A stretch of 64,000 nt of DNA. It comes from Parafrankia sp041008525 (GTDB lineage: Bacteria; Actinomycetota; Actinomycetes; Frankiales; Frankiaceae). Location of the stretch: NCBI RefSeq assembly GCF_041008525.1, contig NZ_JBFLUG010000031.1, positions 1 to 64,000 on the forward strand, in the 5' to 3' direction. The notes below the pieces were generated by a model that saw nothing but the letters and a program-made list of their open reading frames with translations, had not been told where the DNA came from and ran no database searches. Each line of letters opens with the position of its first letter. The stretch's first letter is position 1. The translations under genes and the position numbers were made by a program. Positions 8,700 to 16,582 of the stretch are shown one piece after another.

Positions 8700-10280
8700 T
8701 CATCGTTCCAGCAGGAACGCCGTGACATCCCGGGCCGGCCGGGGCAGGGCGGGCGCGGCGGGATGACCCACCCCGACGACCCCCATCGGCGTCCAGGTGC
8801 GCGGCAGCTCGAGCGTGTCGGCGACGACATCGCCGCAGAACAGCGCGGAGGACACCCAGCACGAGCCCAGGCCCTCCGCTGCCAGCGCGACCAGCAGGTT
8901 CTGCACGGCCGCGCCGACCGCCACGGTGAACATGCGCTCCTCGGCGCGGGAGCGGCGCTCGTCCGGGTACGCGTGCGACCCGTCCATGACCATCATCGGC
9001 ACGATCAGGACGGGGGCCCGACGCAGCACGTCACCGCGCCGCAGCCGCCGGCTCACCGAGTCCTCGTCGAAGCCGTCGCGGCGCAGGTCGTCGGTCCAGG
9101 CCATGGCCATCGCGTCGAGCAGGGCGTGCCGGCGGGCGTCGACGAGGACGAACCGCCACGGCGTCGTGTGGTGCGGGGCCGGCGCGGTGATCGCCGCCGC
9201 GATCGCCTGGCGGACGGCGGCCGGGTCCACCGGGTCGTCGGTGAACTCCCGCACCGTCCGGCGGGCGAACGGGGCCGACCTGCGGGCCTCGGTCGTCCCC
9301 AGCTGGAACATGTCCTCGGCTGACGGGCGGACCATCGCCCGCGCGCCCACCCCGTCGTCCGGCAGATGCCCGAAACCGCGCACGACCGCCACCGGCGTCG
9401 CGCCGAGCTTGCCCTTCACCAGGTCGGCCGCGGCGGCCAGCTCGTCGGCTTCGGCGATCTCGGTCATGCCGAGCTCGTTGCCGTAGCTGTCGACGTCGCC
9501 GATGTGGCTGCGCAGTGCGGCCATGCCGGCCACCCCGACAGCCAGGTCGGTCAGCCCGCGCCGCCACGGGCGCCCGGCGGTGTCACTGATGATCACGGCG
9601 ACGTCGACGCCGAGCCGCTCCCGCAGGCCGCTGCGCAGGGCGCGGGCGCTCGCGTCCGGGTCGACCGGCAGCAGCGCGATCGAGTCCTTGGTGATGTTCG
9701 ATGCGTCCACGCCAGCACTGGCCAGCACCAGCCCGTGCCGGGTCTCGACGATGCGGGTCGGCCCGCGCCGCGCCACCTCGCGGACCGACTCGGCGTCGAT
9801 CGCGGCCTGCCGGGCAGTCTCCCGGTCGCCCTCGATCTGGAGCAGCCGGCCCTCGGCCTTCGAAACAATCTTGGACGTCACGACGAGGGTGTCACCGTCG
9901 CGCAGCCGCTCGCCGGCGAGGGAGGCCGCGGCGATCACCTCCGCCAGGTCGTCGCCGGGACGGACCTCGCCGATCCCGCGCAACGGCAGGATCCGAAGCC
10001 CCTCACCCGCGGACGGCTCCGGACCGGCCGCCGCCGCCGGCACCTCCGGGCGCGCGGAGTCGGTGGGGGCCGGCGGCGCCGGTTCCGCGGGCACCTGCCG
10101 GTGCTCGGCATTCCCGGCCGATGACCCAACCGATGACCCGGATGGTGGCCCTGCCGGGGGCCCGTCCGGGGGAGCCGGAGTCCCCAGCGCGGGGGTTCCC
10201 AGTGTTGACGGCCCCATTGTCGAGGGCACCTCGTCCGGCGGGCGTGGCGCCGACGGGTCCGGTGCGGACAGCTCAGACAC
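8700..10280 (-). CDS. fbiB: F420 gamma-glutamyl ligase with nitroreductase domain (FbiB)
   Basis: This is a 526-residue bifunctional enzyme. The first 90 residues are a Pro/Ser-rich extension. Residues about 92-330 are the CofE-type ligase (GDTLVVTSKIVSKAEGR, SDTAGRPWRRGLTDLAVG, GNELGMTEIAEADELA), which adds gamma-linked glutamates to F420-0. Residues about 335-526 are an FMN-dependent nitroreductase-like domain (RRSVRxF-like start, HHTTPWRFVLVDA, AVGAAVQNLLVALAAEGLGSCWVS). In mycobacterial FbiB this domain reduces dehydro-F420-0. The start GTG overlaps the end of fbiA by 8 nt, which indicates translational coupling. Full-length FbiB of this two-domain form is typical of actinobacteria; archaeal CofE lacks the second domain. 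Confidence 0.92.
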   Translation of the reverse strand: MSELSAPDPSAPRPPDEVPSTMGPSTLGTPALGTPAPPDGPPAGPPSGSSVGSSAGNAEHRQVPAEPAPPAPTDSARPEVPAAAAGPEPSAGEGLRILPLRGIGEVRPGDDLAEVIAAASLAGERLRDGDTLVVTSKIVSKAEGRLLQIEGDRETARQAAIDAESVREVARRGPTRIVETRHGLVLASAGVDASNITKDSIALLPVDPDASARALRSGLRERLGVDVAVIISDTAGRPWRRGLTDLAVGVAGMAALRSHIGDVDSYGNELGMTEIAEADELAAAADLVKGKLGATPVAVVRGFGHLPDDGVGARAMVRPSAEDMFQLGTTEARRSAPFARRTVREFTDDPVDPAAVRQAIAAAITAPAPHHTTPWRFVLVDARRHALLDAMAMAWTDDLRRDGFDEDSVSRRLRRGDVLRRAPVLIVPMMVMDGSHAYPDERRSRAEERMFTVAVGAAVQNLLVALAAEGLGSCWVSSALFCGDVVADTLELPRTWTPMGVVGVGHPAAPALPRPARDVTAFLLER

Positions 10281-11355
10281 CGGCGAGCTCCAGTGCCGCC
10301 TCCACGATCGCCACAGTGGCCTCCAGATCGGTCATGAGAAGCGGTACGGCCTTCACGGTAGCTCCGGGTACGGCCTCCGGGTCCGCCGCGATCGCGGCAT
10401 CCACGACGTCAACCAGCCAACCGTCCAGCAGACCGTGACCAACCTCCCGCTCCGTGCCCCCGGAGGTGCCCTTGCCGCCGTCCGGCGCGTCGCCTTCCGG
10501 GCTACCCGCCATGGCGTCCGCCGGGCCTCCGGCGCTGTCGCCCGCCGGGACGCCGACCCGGTGCCGGCCGCCATAGTGGACGCCCACCGCGCGGGCCGAG
10601 GTCTCCACCCCGATCGCCTTCAGGCAGGCGTCCGCCATGCCGCGCACCGCCGCACCGCCGATGATCGGGGAGACGCCGATCACGGGGGCGAGGGTCACCC
10701 GCAGGGTGTCCGCGATGCCGGGCACCGACAGGATCGTCCCGATCGAGACCACCGGGTTGGACGGACCGATCAGGACGACGTCGGCGTCCGCGATGGCGTC
10801 GAGCACCCCGGGCGCCGGGGTCGACTCGGCGGCGCCGACGGACAGGATCGCCTCGGCCGGCACCTCCGCCCGCATCCGCAGCCACCACTCCTGAAAGTGC
10901 ACGGCGCGACGCCCCTGGTCATCGTTGATGATCACATGGGTCTCGACGCGGTCGTCCGACATCGGCAGCAGTCGGACGCCGGGCTGCCACCGGTCGCACA
11001 GCGCGGTGACGACGTCCGAGAGCTTGTAACCCGCGTCGATCATCTGGGTGCGGACGAGGTGGGTGGCCAGATCGCGGTCACCGAGGCCGAACCAGCTCGG
11101 GCCCACCCCGTAGGCGGCCAGCTCGCTGGAGACCACGAAGGACTCGTCCTCGCGGCCCCAGCCGCGTTCGGCGGAGATCCCGCCGCCCAGGGTGTACATC
11201 ACCGTGTCCAGGTCGGGGCAGATGCGCAGACCGTGCAGGGTGATGTCGTCACCCGTGTTGCCGATCACGGTGATCTCCGCGTCCGGCCGGGCTGCCCGCA
11301 ACCCGGACAGGAACCGTGCGCCGCCGATGCCACCAGCCAGTGCGGTAACCCTCAC
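10273..11355 (-). CDS. fbiA: 2-phospho-L-lactate/PEP transferase (FbiA/CofD)
   Basis: This is a 360-residue cytoplasmic enzyme that joins the activated three-carbon phospho acid to the riboflavin-like precursor Fo, giving (dehydro-)F420-0. The N-terminus has the CofD signature TALAGGIGGARFLSGL, then ITVIGNTGDDITLHGLRICPDLDTVMYTL and IGPSNPVVSIGTIL. GTG 11355 is chosen because the conserved glycine-rich loop follows at once and AAGGA lies 8 nt upstream. A 50-residue Ala/Gly/Asp-rich insert lies in the C-terminal third. It is first in a two-gene leftward operon with fbiB. Confidence 0.93.
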   Translation of the reverse strand: MRVTALAGGIGGARFLSGLRAARPDAEITVIGNTGDDITLHGLRICPDLDTVMYTLGGGISAERGWGREDESFVVSSELAAYGVGPSWFGLGDRDLATHLVRTQMIDAGYKLSDVVTALCDRWQPGVRLLPMSDDRVETHVIINDDQGRRAVHFQEWWLRMRAEVPAEAILSVGAAESTPAPGVLDAIADADVVLIGPSNPVVSIGTILSVPGIADTLRVTLAPVIGVSPIIGGAAVRGMADACLKAIGVETSARAVGVHYGGRHRVGVPAGDSAGGPADAMAGSPEGDAPDGGKGTSGGTEREVGHGLLDGWLVDVVDAAIAADPEAVPGATVKAVPLLMTDLEATVAIVEAALELAGV

Positions 11356-11465
11356 CGGGCCATCCTTCCACCCGCAATTCGCACCTACGCGGCACGGCCC
11401 GCCCGCCCGGCGCCCACCGCCGGACAGCGGTGGCGAGAACGGGGCAGCCCGCCGTCGCGGATCGG

Positions 11466-12071
11466 TCAGTGGGTGACGGCGTCCAGCGGCGCTGGCACGG
11501 GCGCTGGTGCGGCTGCGGGTGCCGGGGAGGTCCGCGTGGTGGCCAGTGCGGCCAGCAGGTAGCGGACGAGGTGGCTGGTCGGCCGGGACGGCGCCGGGTT
11601 GGCCAGGCCGCCCTCGATCGTCGCCACCACGGCGTCCGCGGCTATCTCGCGGTCGGGCTCGGGCACCAGATCGGCGACTGCGCTCAGCGCGAGCCCGTGC
11701 AGCCATTCGTGCAGCCGCTCGTGGTACTCCATGATCGGCGGGGCGTGTGGCGCCCGCTCCGCGACACAGGGGTGCAGGGTCCGCCGCCGCTCGACGGAGT
11801 CCAGCGCCGCGAACAGCTTCTGGGCCGGTTCGTCGGGAAGCCGGGCGATGCGCTCCGTCTCGCCGTCGAGCAGGCGGTTCAGGACGGCGGCGAAGGCATG
11901 GTCCTTGGACCGGAAGTACCAGTAGACCGAGCCGGGCTCGATACCGGCGGCGCGGGCGATCTCGGCGATGGAGGTACCGGCGAACCCGCGGGCGAGGAAC
12001 TGCTGCTCGGCGACGGCAAGCAGCGCATCGATCCGCTCCTCGCGCGGGACCTCCTGGCGGTTACGTGGCAC
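11466..12071 (-). CDS. TetR-family transcriptional regulator
   Basis: This is a 201-residue repressor-type protein. The N-terminal helix-turn-helix is clear: REERIDALLAVAEQQFLARGF, then TSIAEIARAAGIEPGSVYWYFRSKDHAFAAVL. The ligand-binding part has no recognisable specificity, and the last 20 residues are Ala/Pro-rich. The start at GTG 12071 lacks a good ribosome binding site and may be leaderless. It lies between fbiA and fbiC and runs leftward, with a small gene and fbiC diverging. Control of these neighbours is plausible from position alone. Confidence 0.85.
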   Translation of the reverse strand: MPRNRQEVPREERIDALLAVAEQQFLARGFAGTSIAEIARAAGIEPGSVYWYFRSKDHAFAAVLNRLLDGETERIARLPDEPAQKLFAALDSVERRRTLHPCVAERAPHAPPIMEYHERLHEWLHGLALSAVADLVPEPDREIAADAVVATIEGGLANPAPSRPTSHLVRYLLAALATTRTSPAPAAAPAPVPAPLDAVTH

Positions 12072-12219
12072 CTGATCAGGGTAACGACCCCGGCCCGGGG
12101 GAGGAGGGAATTGTCGTGTACCGGCACCTTCACCCGGCCGGTACGCCGCGTCTCTTGGCGGTTGCCTGCTGTGACGATCACGGCGCGAAGCTGCCATCTC
12201 TTGATTCTGGTTAGAGAGG

Positions 12220-12238
12220 GCTGTGTGATGGACACAGC
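12220..12238. promoter_or_regulatory. Inverted repeat, possible TetR operator
   Basis: The perfect repeat GCTGTGT-GATGG-ACACAGC lies in the divergent gap between the TetR gene and the small gene upstream of fbiC. It overlaps the first candidate start codon (ATG 12228) of that small gene. Size and symmetry suit a TetR-family dimer site; a hairpin masking the ribosome binding site is the alternative. Confidence 0.45.
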
Positions 12239-12560
12239 TCTTCACGTCGCCGGAAGGACCTCCATGTCCGCGATCAGGAACACACGGGCCACCAGCAGCA
12301 CCAGCACCCGTACCCCCAAGAGCCTCGAAGCCCTCTCCGCCTCCCTGAACCGCGCCCTGGCCGGCGTCCGGGCCCCGCAGGTCGCGGCCGCCCGGCACGC
12401 CGATCTGCGGGGCGGCGCGCCGTCCGCGGGCAGTGCGCGGACCGACCGCCTGGCTGCCCGCAGGCGCACGAACCTGCTGATCGGAACCCTCGACCGACTC
12501 CGGCCGGCCGCCCCCGGGCGGAGTGGCGCCCGCGGCGCCCGCGGCGGCAGCACCGCCTGA
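12228..12560 (+). CDS. Small basic protein of unknown function
   Basis: This is a 110-residue protein from ATG 12228 (GAGAGGG 7 nt upstream), or 98 residues from ATG 12264 (GGAAGG 7 nt upstream); both starts are well supported. The sequence is rich in Arg, Ser, Thr and Ala (TRATSSTSTRTPKSLEALSASLNRALAGVRAP), with one short amphipathic helix and no cysteine, membrane segment or domain I recognise. It ends 88 bp before fbiC on the same strand and may share its transcript. A real coding region is likely but not certain. Confidence 0.45.
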   Translation: MDTALHVAGRTSMSAIRNTRATSSTSTRTPKSLEALSASLNRALAGVRAPQVAAARHADLRGGAPSAGSARTDRLAARRRTNLLIGTLDRLRPAAPGRSGARGARGGSTA

Positions 12561-12648
12561 CCCCGGCAGGGGCACAACCAACCGACCAGCCGCGTTCCAC
12601 GGCCAGTCGGATCCCACGACCAGACGACCATCTACCCAGGGTGAGCGC

Positions 12649-15492
12649 ATGACGAGTACGGCGGCGGTACCGGACGGAGAACCAGCCGGGGAGGCGATCA
12701 CCCCCACCCCCGCTCGCCAACACCGCCCGGAACCGCCGCCGGTCTCCGCCGCCGCGCCGTCCGTCACGCCCGCGCCCGCCGCCGCCGCTGCTGCCGCCGT
12801 GCCGTCGGCCAGCGCGATGCGGCGGGCGCTGCGCCGGGCCCGTGACGGCGCGACCCTGGATGTCACCGAGGCGGCGATCCTGCTGGCCGCCCGCGGCGCG
12901 GACCTCACCGATCTGTGCGCCTCCGCCGCGCGCGTCCGGGACGCCGGGCTCGTCTCCGCCGGGCGGCCCGGTGTTGTCACCTATTCACCCAAGGTCTTCA
13001 TCCCGTTGACCCGGCTGTGTCGGGACAGGTGCCACTACTGCACCTTCGCGACCGTCCCGCACCGGCTCCCGGCGCCCTACCTGACCGTGGACGAGGTGCT
13101 CGAGGTGGCTCGCGCCGGCGCCGCGGCCGGCTGCGCGGAAGCACTGTTCACCCTCGGCGACCGTCCCGAGGACAGGTGGCCGGCCGCGCGCGAGTGGCTC
13201 GACGCCCAGGGCTACGACTCGACGCTCGGCTACCTGCGCGCGGTCGCGATCGCCGTGCTGGAGGAGACCGGGCTGCTCCCGCACCTCAACCCGGGGGTGC
13301 TGAGCTGGGCGGAGCTGGCTCGCCTCAAGCCTGTCGCGCCGTCGATGGGCATGATGCTGGAGACGACCGCCACCCGGCTGTGGTCCACGCCCGGTGGTGC
13401 CCACCACGGCTCGCCGGACAAGGACCCGGCGGTGCGCCTGCGGGTGCTCGCCGACGCGGGCCGGCTGTCCGTCCCGTTCACCACCGGCCTGCTGCTCGGC
13501 ATCGGGGAGACCGTCACCGAGCGGGCCGAAACAATCTTCGCGCTGCGCGGGGTCGCCCGCGAGTACGGCTCCATCCAGGAGATCATCGTCCAGAACTTCC
13601 GGGCCAAGGACGACACGGCGATGCGCGGTGCGCCGGATGTCGGTGCCGAGGAGCTCGCGGCGGCCGTGGCGGTGACCCGGCTGGTGCTCGGCCCGGGCAT
13701 GCGGGTGCAGGCACCGCCGAACCTCGTCGACACCGCCGAGTGCGCCCTGCTGCTCTCCGCCGGTCTCGACGACTGGGGCGGGGTCTCTCCCGTCACTCCG
13801 GACCACGTCAACCCGGAACGCCCCTGGCCGGATCTGGACATCCTGCGGGCGGTGACCGAGGAGTCCGGGTTCAACCTGCGGCCGCGGCTCACCGTGCACC
13901 CCACCCATCTGGACGAGCCCTGGATCGACCCGCGGGTCGCCGGGCACGTGGCGGCGCTGGCCGGTCCGGACGGGCTGCTCGCCCCGGGCGCACGGCCCAC
14001 CGGGCGCCCCTGGCAGGAGCCCGACGGCGGGCTGGGGGACAGCGGCCGCACCGACCTGCACACCGCGGTGGACGTCGAGGGCCGCCGCGCCGACACCCGT
14101 TCCGACTTCGACTCGGTGTACGGGGACTGGGCGGCTCTGCGCGAGCAGGTGCGGGCGGCGGGCACCGGCGTGGACGGCGTCTACGGCTCCGGCTCGGCGG
14201 CCGCCGAGCCGGCTCCGGATGCAGGTCCGGATGCAGGTGAGGCCGCGGCAGTCGGGCTGACAGCCCTGGCCGAGGGGGCGGCGGCCGAAGTGGCGGCGGC
14301 GGACGGGGTGGTGGCGCGGGGCGCGGTGCCCAGGGCGGAGCCGGAGGTGCTTGCCGCCCTGCGGCGGGCCGGTGCCGACCCGGCCGGGATCTCCGACGCC
14401 GACGCGCTCACCCTGTTCGGGGCGACCGGCCAGGCGTTGGAGGAGCTGTGTGCCCTCGCCGACGGCCTGCGCCGGGAGACCGTCGGCGACGACGTGACCT
14501 TCGTGGTCAACCGCAACATCAACTTCACCAACGTCTGCTACACCGGCTGCCGGTTCTGCGCGTTCGCCCAGCGCCGCGGCGACGCCGACGCCTACACCCT
14601 CTCGCTGGACGAGGTGGCCTCACGGGCGCGCGACGCCTGGTCAGTGGGTGCGACCGAGGTCTGCGTCCAGGGCGGCATCCATCCGGACCTGCCGGGCGAC
14701 GCCTACTTCGGCCTGGCCCGCGAGATCAAGAAGGCGGCTCCCGGGCTGCACCTGCACGCCTTCTCCCCGATGGAGGTCATGAACGGCGTCACCCGCACGG
14801 GCCTGTCGGTGGCGGAGTGGCTCACTGCGGCGAAGGAGGCCGGTGTCGACTCCATTCCCGGCACGGCCGCGGAGATCCTCGACGACGAGGTTCGCTGGGT
14901 GCTCACCAAGGGCAAGCTGCCGGCGGCGGCCTGGGTCGACGTCGTGACCGCCGCTCACCGTGTCGGCCTGCGGTCGTCGGCGACGATGATGTACGGCCAT
15001 GTCGACACCCCGGCCCACTGGGTGGCCCACCTGCGGCTGCTGCGCCGCATCCAGGACGAGACGGGCGGCTTCACCGAGTTCGTCGCACTGCCGTTCGTCC
15101 ACCACAGTTCGCCGATCTATCTGGCCGGGGTGGCCCGTCCGGGCCCCACCGTTCAGGAGAATCGGGCGGTGCACGCGATGGCCCGGATCCTGTTGCACGG
15201 AGCGATCGCCAACATCCAGTGCTCGTGGGTGAAGCTCGGCACGGACGGGTGCGTCCAGGTGCTCGCCGGTGGGGTCAACGACCTCGGAGGCACCCTCATG
15301 GAGGAGACGATCAGCCGAATGGCGGGGTCGCAGCATGGCTCACGCCGCTCGATCGCCGAGCTGGAGGAGCTTGCCGGAGCGGCCGGACGTCCCCCGCGGC
15401 AGCGGACCACTACCTACGGTGTGGTCTCTTCGGAACGCCTTGTCACCGCGCGTGGTGACGCTGCGCGCACCGTGCTCGCCATCGTGACCTGA
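12649..15492 (+). CDS. fbiC: Fo synthase, CofG/CofH fusion (FbiC)
   Basis: This is a 947-residue bifunctional radical SAM enzyme that makes Fo, the deazaflavin core of F420, from tyrosine and a flavin-pathway pyrimidine. The first radical SAM site is C124-x3-C128-x2-C131 (CRDRCHYC) in the CofG half. The second is C630-x3-C634-x2-C637 (CYTGCRFC) in the CofH half. Other landmarks are GVLSWAEL, PSMGMMLETTATRLW, CVQGGIHPDLPGDAYF and CSWVKLGTDG. A 65-residue Ala/Pro-rich N-terminus and a 60-residue Ala/Glu-rich linker between the halves make it longer than mycobacterial FbiC. ATG 12649 follows AGGGTGAG; an in-frame start further upstream is possible. Confidence 0.94.
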   Translation: MTSTAAVPDGEPAGEAITPTPARQHRPEPPPVSAAAPSVTPAPAAAAAAAVPSASAMRRALRRARDGATLDVTEAAILLAARGADLTDLCASAARVRDAGLVSAGRPGVVTYSPKVFIPLTRLCRDRCHYCTFATVPHRLPAPYLTVDEVLEVARAGAAAGCAEALFTLGDRPEDRWPAAREWLDAQGYDSTLGYLRAVAIAVLEETGLLPHLNPGVLSWAELARLKPVAPSMGMMLETTATRLWSTPGGAHHGSPDKDPAVRLRVLADAGRLSVPFTTGLLLGIGETVTERAETIFALRGVAREYGSIQEIIVQNFRAKDDTAMRGAPDVGAEELAAAVAVTRLVLGPGMRVQAPPNLVDTAECALLLSAGLDDWGGVSPVTPDHVNPERPWPDLDILRAVTEESGFNLRPRLTVHPTHLDEPWIDPRVAGHVAALAGPDGLLAPGARPTGRPWQEPDGGLGDSGRTDLHTAVDVEGRRADTRSDFDSVYGDWAALREQVRAAGTGVDGVYGSGSAAAEPAPDAGPDAGEAAAVGLTALAEGAAAEVAAADGVVARGAVPRAEPEVLAALRRAGADPAGISDADALTLFGATGQALEELCALADGLRRETVGDDVTFVVNRNINFTNVCYTGCRFCAFAQRRGDADAYTLSLDEVASRARDAWSVGATEVCVQGGIHPDLPGDAYFGLAREIKKAAPGLHLHAFSPMEVMNGVTRTGLSVAEWLTAAKEAGVDSIPGTAAEILDDEVRWVLTKGKLPAAAWVDVVTAAHRVGLRSSATMMYGHVDTPAHWVAHLRLLRRIQDETGGFTEFVALPFVHHSSPIYLAGVARPGPTVQENRAVHAMARILLHGAIANIQCSWVKLGTDGCVQVLAGGVNDLGGTLMEETISRMAGSQHGSRRSIAELEELAGAAGRPPRQRTTTYGVVSSERLVTARGDAARTVLAIVT

Positions 15493-15937
15493 GGATCGTC
15501 ACAGCTCGTTTGTGGCACTACCTAGTGTGACCGTGACCTCGGGTGCCGCCTGGCAGCCCTGGTGATCGGTGTAGGTTTGGGTGGGATGTCCGGGAATCTC
15601 GACGTCCGCTATGAGGTCTTCGCCCTGCGGACCGAGATCCAAAGCCCCAGGTGCGCCCCTCGGATCGTCACTCTCCGTATTGGAGGGTTGGTCTGCGGGG
15701 ACCCTCTGTGACGAGCCCCAGTGACTGTGAGCTATGGTCTCATCGCTGGTTGTAGAAGATGTTACGTCGGTGGGGTTGACGCGGCCAAGTCTGGCGCGTG
15801 TAATTACCGGCGTGTCATTCCCCCCGTCGGCGGGACTCGTGCGGTAGGGCGACGTCCGGTCGGTGTGGATCCAAGACACCGCGCGCCGGCGTCCGGGGGG
15901 TGGCCGACCGCACCGCGACGGGTCTGGAGGAGTCCAT
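15493..15937. other. whiB upstream region
   Basis: This is a 445-bp gap of lower G+C than the flanking genes. It holds the perfect inverted repeat CACTA-CC-TAGTG at 15516-15527, which partly fits the BldD consensus (15518-15530, seven of nine fixed bases), and a good promoter at 15776-15804. A leftward frame (stop 15499, up to 155 residues, ending VTVTLGSATNEL) could encode a protein, but its codon use is mixed and no start with a ribosome binding site stands out. I do not call it. Confidence 0.4.
15776..15804 (+). promoter_or_regulatory. Sigma-70-type promoter for whiB
   Basis: TTGACG (15776-15781), a 17-bp spacer and TGTAAT (15799-15804) match the -35 and -10 consensus at five of six bases each. 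Transcription would start near 15811, giving a leader of about 127 nt before whiB. Confidence 0.55.
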
Positions 15938-16555
15938 ATGGAGCACACCGACGCGGGCGTCCACACCGTCCTGGCGGACGTCGAGCGTTCCGCTGAGCAC
16001 CACGCCGGACCGGTGCTGGAGACCGCTCACGAGGCGGCACCGCTGCCGGTCCCCGTGGCCGGGGCGTTCGTGTCCGGGCCGCACCCGCAGCCGGCCGGGT
16101 CGACCGCCGCGGCGGTCGCGCCGCCGGTCATGCCTGGCCGCGGCCGGCCCGGGTTGGTCGAGCCCGGCTATGACGCCGAGGTCGACGATCTCGAGGACGA
16201 CCTCGACGAGGACGATGACGGCGAGGCCGGCGAGCTGGTCCGTCCCGGTGAGGTGCCCGCGCCCCGCACAAGCAGCGCGCTGGTGGACTCCCTCGCCGAC
16301 GTCATCGACATCGGCCTCGGGGATCTGCTCGGCGAGGCGATGGAATGGCAGGAGCGGGCGTTGTGCGCGCAGACCGACCCGGAGGCGTTCTTCCCCGAGA
16401 AGGGCGGGTCGACCCGGGAGGCGAAGCGCATCTGCTCCGGCTGCGAGGTCAGGGTCGAGTGCCTGGAGTACGCACTGGAGAACGACGAGCGGTTCGGGAT
16501 CTGGGGCGGCATGTCCGAGCGTGAGCGGCGCAAGCAGCGCCGACGGGCCGTCTGA
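15938..16555 (+). CDS. whiB: WhiB-family iron-sulfur regulator (WhiB/WhiB2 type)
   Basis: This is a 205-residue protein from ATG 15938, with GGAGGAG just upstream. The C-terminal 70 residues are a complete Wbl domain. Four cysteines (C143, C166, C169, C175) ligate a 4Fe-4S cluster. The FGIWGGMS turn and the basic RERRKQRRRA tail follow. The sequence around WQERALCAQTDPEAFFPEKGG is that of the WhiB/WhmD subgroup needed for sporulation septation or division. Unusual is a 135-residue N-terminal extension with a run of about 20 acidic residues (near residues 80-98). In Mycobacterium tuberculosis whiB2 also lies beside fbiA and fbiB and close to manA and manB, which supports the subgroup call. Confidence 0.9.
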   Translation: MEHTDAGVHTVLADVERSAEHHAGPVLETAHEAAPLPVPVAGAFVSGPHPQPAGSTAAAVAPPVMPGRGRPGLVEPGYDAEVDDLEDDLDEDDDGEAGELVRPGEVPAPRTSSALVDSLADVIDIGLGDLLGEAMEWQERALCAQTDPEAFFPEKGGSTREAKRICSGCEVRVECLEYALENDERFGIWGGMSERERRKQRRRAV

Positions 16556-16582
16556 CGCCGGATCCCACGGACGGCGCCCGCG

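Noticed and set aside
15499..15966. Leftward 155-residue frame upstream of whiB
   Set aside because: It overlaps the whiB promoter and start, has mixed codon use and no ribosome binding site. A short real gene at its 3' end cannot be excluded.
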